From: Blasia pusilla
Lineage: Eukaryota > Marchantiophyta > Marchantiopsida > Blasiales
Direction: 5' to 3'
Assembly (NCBI GenBank): GCA_050084515.1
Contig: CM114274.1
Coordinates: 29,512,001 to 29,576,000 of the forward strand
DNA length: 64,000 nucleotides
In this document: in pieces, positions 26,990-37,344 of the stretch
How the letters are laid out: every line of letters starts with the position of its first letter
Position numbering within the stretch: position 1 is the first letter of the stretch
Translations under genes and position numbers: made by a program
Notes under the pieces: generated by a model
The model's input: the letters and a program-made list of their open reading frames with translations, nothing else
The model's database searches: none
What the model was told of the DNA's origin: nothing

Positions 26990-28140
26990 TCCTACTCTTG
27001 CAACAAAAGAGCCCACCTCGCAAGTTTCCCTGTAAGCTTGCCGGACTCCATCAACCATTTAAGTGGTTGATGATCAGTAATGATGGTAAAGGGATTGCCG
27101 AATAGATAACATGTGAAATATGCGACAGCCCACACTGCAACCAAGCACTCACCCTCATACGAGCTATACTTTGTCCTACAGCGTTGTTCGAGCAACTAGG
27201 GTAAGCCATCACGAACTCTCTACCATCATCGTCATGCTGGGTGAGCACAGCTCCAAGCCCCAACATGCTCCAATCGGTATGCAACTAGAAAGGACGCCCC
27301 CTGATTGATCTCGTCAATATGGGCACGGACATCAATTTATCCTTGAGCAGTTGAAATGCTCTCTCCTGCTCACCCCCTAGTGCCACTCGTGATCCACCTT
27401 GGTCAGCAAGGTCAGCGGCTTCGCAATCGAGCTGAAACCCTTGACGTACCGTTGATAGAAGTTTTCCAATCCCATGAATGCACGAACTCGACTCACATAT
27501 GTAGGGCGTGGAATGCGTGAAATAGCCTCTAACTTTGTCTGCTGCACACCAAGGCCACCTAGGGATATCGTATGACCCAAGTACTCAATCTAGTCGTAGA
27601 AGAACTTGCACTTGCTTGGATGTAGCTTCAGCCCATGTAACTGCAATCGTTGAAATACCTTCTCTAGATGTCGCTGATGCTCCTCAATCGTGGCACTAAA
27701 GACTACAATATCATCAATATAACACCTAGCAAAATCCAAACGTGCCAAGATCCTATCCATGACCCTCTGAAACTCAACCGGGGCGTTCTTTAACCGAAAT
27801 GGTAAGAACCGCCATTGGTAAAAGCAATCCTTCCCGTGAGGATCGATGCCCCAAAATACCATCTTCTGCCTGTCCTCCAATCTGATGGCAATTGATGGTA
27901 TCCAACTCAAAGATCTAACAAACTGAAGACCTTTGCATGCCCAATAGCATCAAAGATCTCCTCATGAGAGGGCATGGCATACCTATCGGACTTCGTCTGC
28001 CGATTGATAGGTAAGTAATCTCCACACATCCGCCTATCTGTCCATTTGCCATGCACATCCTTCTTGGCGGGCATGACAGTGGCAGATGCATACTCCCTAT
28101 GCGATATCTCCACTAGTCCTACACCAACATACCAAGTCAT
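26990..28140 (-). pseudogene. Reverse transcriptase and RNase H of element A
   Basis: RT motifs in order: MCGDYLPINRQT and YAMPSHEEIFD with FSLLDL (28140-27907), FYQWRFLPFRLKNAPVEFQR (about 27800), the catalytic CYIDDIVVFS (about 27720; usual form Y/F-x-DD) and GLKLHPSKCKFF. RNase H follows, with YEGECLVAVWAV and ITDHQPLKWLM (26992-27195). The RT reading frame changes between 28140-27907 and 27910-27590, and the RNase H start is out of frame with its end. The layout and motifs are typical of Ty3/gypsy pol. Confidence 0.92.
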
Positions 28141-28746
28141 GGCTCCTACTTTGAATCAAAGCCCTCTCCATATCACTGTACCTGTAGGGTCGTCGGAAGA
28201 TTGGTGTATCACTCGACAACTCAATGCGGATCCCTGGAACCTTCAGCGTACTAGATGCAAAATAGCTCCCATAACTTCTAAGGAACTGGTGTATCCGTCG
28301 CCGCTATCCTCTTGTCAACTTAGGGCCCATATCTGACTCCCAAGTCTCCATTGTGACTACGGTAGGACTCTCTGGCAGGTGTTGGTGGTTGCTATGGTGC
28401 AACTCCGTCTTGGACAACAAAACTCGACTGCTCCTCTATAACCAACTGCAAAATCAGATCTCCATTTGCTGCACCAGGAACCACGCTCAATTTTGTGGCT
28501 ACCATCCCTTGGCGTGCTTGCAAAATATCCCAAGAAGTCCAAGGGTGTCTCTCCCAATCACCATTGATGTGTCGATCTTCTCAAGTCTCGCCCCCAGCCA
28601 CTGCCTCAACCGTCTCGGTAGGCATGGGGCTCACCAACGCAACTGCTGTGATCTGTCGCTTTCTCAAACGACCCTGCTCAACTACTCCTAAGCTGAAAAA
28701 TCCATGTCAAGCAGTTCAGGTCCATCGCCTGACTTAAGACATGACA
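28141..28746 (-). other. Linker between methyltransferase and reverse transcriptase
   Basis: Just after the methyltransferase stop codon the same region still reads AMDLNCLTWIF, which looks like the natural C-terminal end of the methyltransferase, so the TGA at 28747 is probably premature. The rest, down to the RT start, contains short frames without recognised motifs. Confidence 0.45.
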
Positions 28747-29961
28747 TCATGATGCCTCTGATAGTGACGGTATTTTCGTAACTCGTCTGGGGAATCCCAT
28801 TGCTTGCTCTCGCTCATCGGCGTTGGGCTCCACCAACCTCTGTATGTGGTCATCCCAAACCAAGCCTGGTCCGGCCTCCTTGAATGCGCAGGAAGTGAGA
28901 AAACTCACCAATGTGGGAAAGGCTGCCAATGGCATGCCAATTGTGTTGACCACAGTCAACAGGGGTTGATCATCGTGCCTCACTACGTGTGATCGATGGC
29001 TCGGATCCAATATAGAATCCACCAACAAATCAGAGGGGCGCTCCACTCTCGCATATGCCCTCCGCAACACCTCGTGTGGTACCAAGTTGGTCCACCAAAG
29101 ATACGTGCGATGTGCTCGTGAACCCACACTCACCGCATCCAACAAAACTGCCAGGCCGATCTACGCGCGCACCTCATGTGCACTTATCACCACACGGGAT
29201 CTTGAATTGCCCAAAATCAGTATATTCTTCAGAATGTATGATGACGGACAAGACTGATGCTCCTGCAAGTGTCGCAAGATTCGCATTATCTCCCAAAATA
29301 ACTTGGACCGAGAGTCAGCTAATCCACTACCCTGTCCAACACTCGAGTGGCCCTGACATGGCCAACCAAAAATGACCAAGTCTATGGTCCCTACTCGCTC
29401 CAAGTCCTCCGTCCCCAACAATGAAATATCCCTCGGTAGGGAACTCTGGTAACCCTGAATGGCGGATGAAGACAACAAGTCAGGAAAACGGAGGCGTAAC
29501 TGCGCCACATGGTGAAGTGAAGCGCGCCTCGCAACATCATCAATCTCCACATACAGGTATTGCTGCACGCGCGCTCTAGCCTGCAAAAAAGCAGCTAACC
29601 CAGTGCTGATCCCTCCAAAGAGATCCAAAACCTGAATACCCTTCTCTGGGATGCACCACACAATCGGGGTGGTGTCCAAAGGGATCATAGCAGCAATCCT
29701 GGCTACCTGAGGTTCCTCTGACCCATCACACTCTAGTGTAAGCGTCTCGCTCCACGCGGTCTGCACATGCTTAGTGGCTAAGCGTCGAAGCTCCTCAGTC
29801 GAGCCCCACAGCGGCACCTCTCCTTCACACACTGATGCGGCTACTATGACATTCCTCTCCATAGAAATATCAGGAACGAGAGTATCCTTTGCATGGACAT
29901 GTACCTCAATCAAATCACTAGGCCAAGTGACGGCACTGCTAAATGCCACTAAGGTCGCCAT
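28747..29961 (-). pseudogene. C5 cytosine DNA methyltransferase domain in element A (one internal TAG, motif VI mutated)
   Basis: A single minus-strand frame of about 404 codons, broken by TAG at 29161-29163. From Met at 29961, motif I is VLDLFGGISTG (residues 111-121, S-adenosylmethionine binding), motif II is VEIDD (138-142), and motif IV is GWPCQGHSSVGQG with the catalytic Cys at residue 202 (codon 29356-29358). Motif VI, normally ENV, reads KNI (245-247), so the Glu that contacts the target cytosine is Lys. After the TAG come VGSRAHR--LWWTNL (motif VIII region) and DEREQAMGFP, the end motif that resembles de novo methyltransferases. Family role: transfers a methyl group to C5 of cytosine in DNA. 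Position between protease and RT, in the protease frame, shows it is part of the retroelement and not a host gene. Retroelement-borne methyltransferases are known from charophytes and dinoflagellates. Confidence 0.9.
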
Positions 29962-30600
29962 CTCTCATGGCCGTCGCTCGATCACTGCACATGTGAATCG
30001 AATGGGTAATGAGCTAAGACGCCCATCACGTGACTGCCATCCTCGTCTGTAGGACAGTGACTCCTCCTAGTAATCTAGGGAAAACCCAATCGAGTATAAC
30101 ACTGCTCCACCAACCAAGACGTCGTAGAACTCTTCATGTGTCACTTTCGCCTTGGCTTGCACCACAGACTCATCTGTAGGATGTCTCGGACGAATCCTCA
30201 CCACGATCTCCTGTCGGGTGATATATTGTGTGGTACTCGCTCCACCCAAGGATGTCTATATCCGGAACGGACAACGCTCCACATTAGCTCTCGTCAAGCC
30301 TAATCCTCTGAATGACGCTTTCCCTAAGATCACGGGTTGCGCTCTTGAATCCAACAAGACGTGTTGCGGACTTAAAGCTCTACCTCATGGACCCACCAAA
30401 TGGAAGACCTCTCCCCGATTACCCAACACCAAGAGAAGCCATGGCACACTCTATCGCGGGTCTAGCCGACATCGTTGCCATCCTAGCAGCCGCAACCTGC
30501 CATGAATCTGACGTGGACGGCCCAAGCATTTGCTCCAAGGGCAGGTCCATCACCTCCTCTGCAATCACCTATGAATATGATGCAGGAGCTCCAACTCCAC
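29962..30600 (-). pseudogene. Aspartic protease region of element A
   Basis: The minus strand reads LSPQHVLLDSRAQPVILGKA (active-site codons DSRA at 30340-30351), then GLTRAN and a long tail (30249-30067) ending FYDVLVGGAVLYSIGFSLDY before TAG. Retroviral-type proteases need D-S/T-G; here the Gly is Arg, which should inactivate the enzyme. The related fragment at 46.8 kb keeps DSGA at the same place. Stops at about 30410 (TGA), about 30258 (TAG) and 30067 (TAG) also break the frame. Confidence 0.75.
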
Positions 30601-32415
30601 GCTCACAAAGTGTAGCGGCTAGCTGAAAAACCTTGGCAGGCGTACCTCCCAACGTCATAACATCGGAAGCAGAAAATAAAGGAGCGCGGTACACAAGAAT
30701 GGCCGCCCCCAGCAACATGCTCGACACATGCTCCTCCTGAGCATCAGTAATAGGAGTTGTCGCACTTGCTTCTCCCATCGCCTTCCGTGCCTGCACACCA
30801 ATAACAACACCAACTCTCCAGGAACTCTGATTAGGACCCATTGATGGGGTCCTCATCGCCTTGGACGTGAAGGACCAAGGAAGCCTGTTCTGTTTCTTGG
30901 CTTCCCCTCGCTGTGGATCCAACTTTGCGGCTGCTCCACGCGTAACAACAACAGCGGCCTCCATTTTGGCAACCCCGCACATCCAACCAAGATCCTCCAT
31001 ATCTCTGGCGGCTCCATAAGACGTCGATGCCATGGATCCGGCATCATGTAACCTCAATGCCATAGCGGCAATCTGCTCCTGTAGTTGTTGTATCTGAGCA
31101 TCCATCCCAGCCTCACGCTCGGCGTCTCCCTCAACGCGTCTAGATAGTGGGACTCTACCTCCTCCACGAGCAACTCCACCATTCTATCGGGAAACTCCAA
31201 CTCCTTGTCCCCCAACAGGACCACCTGGTGCACGACCTCTAGGCCCATCCGGATCGGCTACTCGCTTTGGTACCCTTGGTACGGACGTAACTCAAGGTGT
31301 AAACTAAAACAATTGAAGGAGGAGATGGTGCAACACCATCTCCTCCTTCATGTTGAGGCAGACGTCCATGACCCTGACGAGTGCAATCGCACTGATGATG
31401 GGCTCCACCACATGACCAACAAGTAATCGTAGGCGGTTGTTGCTATTGAGCCGCATATGAAGGCGTAGGTATCTATGGCACGGCCTCCCGGTATCCTCCC
31501 TGACCTCGTGGTGCCACAGACCTATCTCAGAATCCATGTTGATGTACTGGTGGTGTAGGCACTCGTGACTGCTCTCACCCAGAACCCATGGTGGCTACGC
31601 TCTCCTCCGCCATATTGCGCTCAATGTTCTCGGCGGTTCTAAATACATCTCTCAACATAGGGGAGGTGTTCAGAAGAAGCACCCCTCCCGCATCCGTATC
31701 CGCAGGGTCCGGTCAAGCATCGCGTACCATGATTGGATAGCCTGAGCCTCTGCCATCCCCAGAGTGACGTTGATCAACCGGCGCAAGCGAGTCTAAGCCT
31801 CACGCAAACTCTCACCCGCACGCCTCTGGAAGTCATGGATGCTCCGCAACTTCTCCGTCCATACCCCCTCGTAGCTCACCCTCAACTCAGCGAAGAACTC
31901 AACCACGGGGTTAAACCTGGGATGAACCCGACTGGACAGTACAACTGCTCCAGTGCGAGTGACCCCTCCTAAAACATCACTAGTGGAAGAGGAAGTAGCC
32001 TCTCGTGACTCCTCCTCCTCATCTGGGAACGGCTCCGTCCATGACACATAGTGTGGGTCATAGAAGAGTCGCCATGCCTCAATCTCCTGGGCATATCTGT
32101 GGGAGAACTCATGGTAATTGTCCATAGGCACCCCCTCTAAATTCTGGAACATACCATTCCGTCCTGGAACATACGGTTCCATGCTGTAAACGGGTTGAAC
32201 TCTTTAGAGTTCCTAGCCCGCTGTGAGTCACACCAACTCCTAAACTCCGCAATGAAGTCGTGTAGCTCTATAGTGCCTATAGCACATGAAAATCTAAGCG
32301 GTCCTCTACCCCGGTTGTCCATCTCGTATGCCCAACTGATAGGACCACTCAATGTGTCGCGACCCTCATAACCAAAAAACATCAAATAGGCGCCAAGCGA
32401 AACATCAGAACTCAA
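30569..32415 (-). pseudogene. Gag region of element A with zinc-knuckle-like motif
   Basis: Capsid-like gag sequence on the minus strand. 32415-32137 and 32182-31793 read on into VVEFFAELRVSYEGVWTEKL and FQRRAGESLREA, the pattern of the plant retrotransposon gag domain, followed by LRRLINVTLG in the same frame. A cysteine-rich motif, CWSCGGAHHQCDC, lies at about 31390-31428. It resembles a CCHC knuckle but with one residue less than the standard spacing. The segment 31105-30569 (178 codons, MDAQIQQLQEQIAAMALRLH start, probable coiled coil) leads into protease. It has a close relative on the plus strand at 46784. Gag packages element RNA into virus-like particles. Confidence 0.7.
31315..31349. 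repeat. Perfect 16-bp palindrome with 3-nt loop inside gag
   Basis: GAAGGAGGAGATGGTG, loop CAA, then its exact reverse complement. It lies just before the zinc-knuckle coding stretch in plus-strand order. Confidence 0.85.
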
Positions 32416-35178
32416 AGGAACTCACGCTGCGAGGTTTGCGCTTTGGAGAGGTGTTTGGAAGAGTCTCTTGGAAAAGTCTAAGAGACGAAACGCGGAACAG
32501 AGTTGTGTGTTTCATGCGTTAGTGGTCGCGACCAGGAAACCTAGACCAAACGCGAGCCGAGACTTGAGATGAGTTGAGCCTTGAGAGGTTGGTTGCCAAA
32601 GAGGTGAGAACCAGTTTGGAACACGACTAGCGTTTGGGAGAATCTGACTGTGTTTAGGACCATAACGTTGAGCTCCAAGATGCATTTGGGACAAATAAGG
32701 GCGTGTTGGAAAGCTGAGCTCAAGACGCTTCCAACGCACTAAAGATCTCAGCAAATGCATAAGTACAGGCTGAGATATTGGTCGAAAACGATTGAGAGAG
32801 CAATCGGGTTGAGGGCCAATTGGAGAGGCCCGGGTGTCTTTACCTAAATGTAGGGGGCCCCCGGAGATCCCCAGAAGTACTAGTAAGGGGAGTACCTTCT
32901 CTGAGATATCTCGGGAAACGAAACCCCACTTTGGGCGCCAAACGGCGTTTCAGAGGCACGGGATGGAACGGGAGTTTGGCGCGGAAAACCGAAACCCAAA
33001 CCTGATCTAAGGGAGTGGACTTTGTACGCCACACTTGGATTCCAACCCGAGATTCACTTCGTGCAAGTCTTGGTGAGGAACTCATTGGATTTCCATCGGA
33101 CAGTTGGAACCGCTAGGCGCGAAACGCCGTTTCAGGTTCCTAAACCGACCAGAAAGTCTATCCCAAGTCTTTCGAGATTTGCCCGTGTTGTAAACCGCGA
33201 AACTAGGAAGGTTGAGCTTGATGAGAGTCCGAACGAGAACTCGGAAAGTGAACCCGCTGATTGATCCAAGACCCGACTAACCGAAGTGCGTGTTTAGATG
33301 CAGATCAACGTTGAGAGCGTGACCTACTGAACGCACGCTTCCGCAACAAACAAGATTAACGTTCAAGGAGAGTAGGCGCACGACACAATGTGTACAGTGG
33401 ATCACTAACACACTCCTCTACACGCTCCCCTTCTTCTGAAGATGACATAGAAAGAGATCGAGGTGGTCTCTCACGTGGAGACCCTCGAAACCCGGCACCA
33501 CTCCGAGTAAACCCTCAAGAGCTACTCTCAAGTCCACTACCTCGCCTCTCAAAATCCCGAACGGACGCCGTGATGGCCCTCGTGCCCCTCTCATACGATC
33601 ACTCCCATTCTCGCAAGTAATCCCTCAATCACTCAAACTAAACATGCAGCACTCAATTTATACTCTCTGACTAAGACGTGTGTTGTGCTGCAACAAGCAA
33701 CGTGGTGCGGCAAATCAACTGATCTATCATCTCATCGACAAACCATCCTCAACTTTGGACATCCCACACAGGTCTTTGTCCCCTAAACCCATCCATCATC
33801 GATGCTCTTAGCATCAACACAAAACCCAATATCCCAAATAACTTCCCAATACTCGGACATCCCTCACACATGCAGGGTAAGCGACAAGAATGGATAACCT
33901 GACAATAATGTCGATGTCACTCCTCGGCAACTGCAAATCCCGACCCCAACTTGGTCGTGAAGACAACTCCTCCAATCAGCAAGTTGTACTCCTCTCGTAC
34001 TCATGCTGCTCAAACCTCCTCGATGTGCGGTGCAGGTCTAGCGGTCCGGTGCGGCACGGAATGACTACAAACGGCACGGCACTCGGGAATGGGGTGCGGC
34101 ACTCGGCAAAATACCCTCCTCAATCAGCAATTCACAGCCTGTGCTCCTCAGTGAAGGATCGGCTCCGCGATCAAGATGGTGCGATGCGGCCACGAGCGGC
34201 ACGGCGCGGAAATCGGGGGCGCGTTGCGGCTATGGGCGTCAGGGCACGGTACTCGATCGTCATCGAGCAGCTACCAATCACAACATAACAGCATGAAATA
34301 AAAACTCAAACACCATAATCCGAGGCCACAGGCCATCATTGGTTGATGACGAAATTGTGATGACGGTGGCGGCCAAACAAAGTATGTGTTGGCGGCATAA
34401 GTCAAAGAATCAACGGTCGTCGTGGAAGATCCACCACTCCAAAGTGGCGGCACTGGCAACCAAGGAAGCACAACAGCCGAACGCGGCTCTGAGCAGTGCT
34501 AGGCGGCGGCGGTGGCCAACAATGGACCGTTGACGGTGGACGGTGTACCGTTGACGGTGATGGTAGACCATTGATGGTGATAGTTGACCATCGATGGTGG
34601 GCCGTTAACGGTGACTATGACGGCGACGGCTGGTTTAGGGTTTGAACAATTTAACCCTAAAAATCGCCTAACAATGGCAGTTTTGTAAGATTGATTATAA
34701 CTTTTTGCTCGCAACTCCAAATGTGCACCGTTTGTTGCACAGCGTGCACAGCTTCACGATCTACGACAAAATCAAAAAAAAATTGAATCGGACAATCCAC
34801 TAAAAACTGACAAGGACTGTCGTAAATCCCAACGTCTCTTCTCCTACATAGATTTTGGCAGCGCTTCCGCGCTGATTTCTCCCAACGAAAATATAAAACC
34901 TATGAAAATACAAATCAGCAAGTTACATCGTGTTCTCAAGAGCACTGGCATTGGGCAACCCGCCCCCATACTCAATCCCTATCAAAAATTGGGCAGCGCT
35001 TCCGCGCGCCATTCTTCCACACGAAAAATAGGCAAAGGAAACATCACAAGTAAGTGGCTCTTGCTTCGATGAGCACTCCCATGAACCGATGAACGGGGAA
35101 TACAATCATCAACCTGGAAAACCAGCGAGTGACCAGAAAGCTCCCCCATGAAGCTCTCTCACTCACTCATTCTCTTTT
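32416..35178 (-). other. Long leader of element A between 5' LTR and gag
   Basis: About 2.7 kb without recognised coding sequence. It contains a GC-rich block (about 34020-34270) with repeated GCGGCAC-like words, a minisatellite at 34519-34630, and a 16-bp word GGCAGCGCTTCCGCGC present twice (34857-34872, 34992-35007). Such long leaders are common in large gypsy elements and may carry packaging or translation signals. Confidence 0.55.
34519..34630. repeat. Degenerate minisatellite, unit about 15-21 bp
   Basis: Repeated variants of ACCGTTGACGGTG and ACCATTGATGGTG, partly palindromic, in the leader of element A. Confidence 0.8.
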
Positions 35179-35696
35179 TGTAAAATAAGATGAAATCTCT
35201 CTCAACACCATATCTCTCAAATGTGCACACTCTCACATCCCTGTCTTAATGTCAAACCAAACCCACTCCCCTAATGAGAGGCTTGGGCTACACACACAAG
35301 GCAAGCAAGACCATAGCTTTGCCGCCTCATGCCAAGAGGTTCAACAAAGAGAGAATGAGCTCTCAAGCTCTCTCTCTTTGAGGTATACCCCTCCCCTCTC
35401 CCAAGCTCTCTCCATGGTAACCTATGCTCCCAAGTCACCTCCTTAGCTCTTGACCTGATATAGGAGGTCAAGGGCCATTTACCAAAAATTGAAAGTCGAC
35501 CATATAATCAAACTGATACTTACCTAAAATAGTAAGTTCCTAAATATGGCTCCAAATGAGCCGAAACGAAGGGGAAACCTGCTCTCTCAGGTTTCCCACG
35601 GTCTCAACAGGTCATCCTAGACTTCCTAAGCCTGTCCTCCACTACTCGTGAAGGCGATCTACTAGATCTCACCGATCTATCATAAAAGGCGTGACA
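35179..35696 (-). repeat. 5' LTR of element A (right copy)
   Basis: 518 bp, matching 24474-24990. On the element strand it starts TGTCACGCC at 35696 and ends TTTTACA at 35179, giving TG and CA ends. Sequence just inside (AAAAGAGAATGAG on the element strand) does not match the usual tRNA-Met primer site. Confidence 0.87.
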
Positions 35697-37344
35697 ATGA
35701 TATGGACATAATCAAGCATACTCACAAATACATCTTGCAACTTGTCCAAGCTTCCATGGCCAAAATGGTCTGTACGTTGGATAGTGGGGGTATGTGACTA
35801 AACTATATGACATTGGTTATCCAATCACACATATGCCTAATTTTTTACCTGAAAGACCTGGTGCCATGATAATCTATCACATCTTACAAATAGCATCATG
35901 TGTGCACATGGCTCGTTCTTCATCATCGGTTGATGCTTTCTCCACAGAAATGCCTCGATCTGATCATCATCCTACAATGTTAATAGGATGTAAACCACTT
36001 GATAGAGTTAAACCGTAATATATGCTTTGAACAATAAAAAAAAAAAAGCCATTCCAAAACTCATCGTAGATGGTTATAATCAAAATATGTGTAATCGTCC
36101 CATCCATATCCCGCTATGCAGTTGTAATAGGAAAGTTATGGTGTCACACATACCTACCTAAGCCCAAAAATATGAAAAAGGTATCTGGTCCATTGTAATA
36201 GCCTCCACGGGTATTGACCGAGGTATTGACTATTTTGGGCCTTGTTAAAGTATCACTTAATGGAGGGATGCCTCAGATGAGTGTTTCTGCTCATGCAAGC
36301 AGATTCAGAGGTAATAGGAGAAGAGAAGCTATTCATGGCTATGGTGCAAGCGTCGTGTAGATATCCACTAGGTGGTTTTTACCATAACTCTTGAGTTGAG
36401 AGCCCCCACAACCTCACACCGTAGTCCTTTCCAACACATGTTGGATTGAATCAATGACATAGTGTAATTGGAGATGGATCAAGTTAACTTGATCAACCAC
36501 CGTTAACAAATAACCACACAATTTTTTTCATAGTTTCCACCACTATTGGCCCCCCTTATCTTCAGTCCCATCTTTTGAGATTAAATGCATCAAGGATCCT
36601 ATTATTTAAGACCGTGTGACACAATTATGAAGCAATCTAAGCTTGACAGATATTCTCAACACCTTAGCAAGATGTTTATGAGGAGAAATAATCAAAGACA
36701 AGACTAATGACCAGAGGATGTCGTAGAACCTTGAGTGGATTGGAAGTGGAGAAAGTGCATAATTATATTCTTCATAATGATTAATAGAGAATGAAATCAT
36801 GGTTTCCAAAGTATTCAAAATGGTATTAGGCACTATCTCGGAATACGAAGAAGGTTTTCCCAACCTTTCCAACATGGGTGGCTACAAAGCAAGAGGGAAG
36901 CTCATTAACAAAGAATTGAGTGTTGTGGATGAGAACACAAAGGCTCTTGTTCAAGGACCTTGTCTCGGTACACTAAATTTCAATGCAATTTGGGAAGCTT
37001 GATTAGTTCAGAAAATCGTGGATTCAAGCATTGTTTGCATGGCCTTTGTGGGTCAATACGAGATAGACTTGGTGCCATACCTCAGAATTATTCAAGAAAA
37101 ATTTGGAGTTGGACTTCCCAAAATTGAAGTTAATTAGTCGTCTTGAGGTCTGATTGATACCTAGCCATGTTGGAGGGTCTACATGCATGAATGAACCTTG
37201 TGTGTATCCTTATATATCCTTATGACGAGTGTGTGGTTTCTTTAGGGTGAAGCACTACTTTTCTTCCACCACTAGATAGGTATATGAACCTTTTGTGTAT
37301 CCTTCTTAGTATGACCAATGTCTACCGTGACTGTCATGTAGAAT
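35697..37344. other. Intergenic, no gene recognised
   Basis: A plus frame of 67 codons (36799-37002) and a minus frame of 89 codons (36606-36875) overlap and carry no recognised motif. A short poly-A run lies near 36040. Confidence 0.4.

Larger units (their letters stand above)
24474..35696 (-). mobile_element. Element A: degenerate Ty3/gypsy-type LTR retrotransposon encoding a DNA methyltransferase and PHD finger
   Basis: An 11.2-kb element read on the minus strand. The terminal repeats are 517 and 518 bp, and their outer end begins TGTCAC on the minus strand. Coding order from right to left is gag (32415-30569), protease (about 30250-30600, continuing to 30067), cytosine methyltransferase (29961-28747), reverse transcriptase (28140-27380), RNase H (27320-26990), integrase (about 26560-25536) and PHD finger (25439-25305). 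The RT-RNase H-integrase order is that of Ty3/gypsy. No 5-bp target duplication was found (flanks TCTCC and ATGAT), and no canonical tRNA-Met primer site follows the 5' LTR. Multiple stops and shifts show it is not autonomous now. Parts are still long single frames, notably 30249-28747, where protease end and methyltransferase share one frame broken only by TAG at 30067, a stop near 29968 and TAG at 29161. Confidence 0.9.

Noticed and set aside
28747-29961. Methyltransferase as a host gene or bacterial contamination
   Set aside because: It lies in the same frame and strand as the retroelement protease and directly before its reverse transcriptase, inside matched LTRs.
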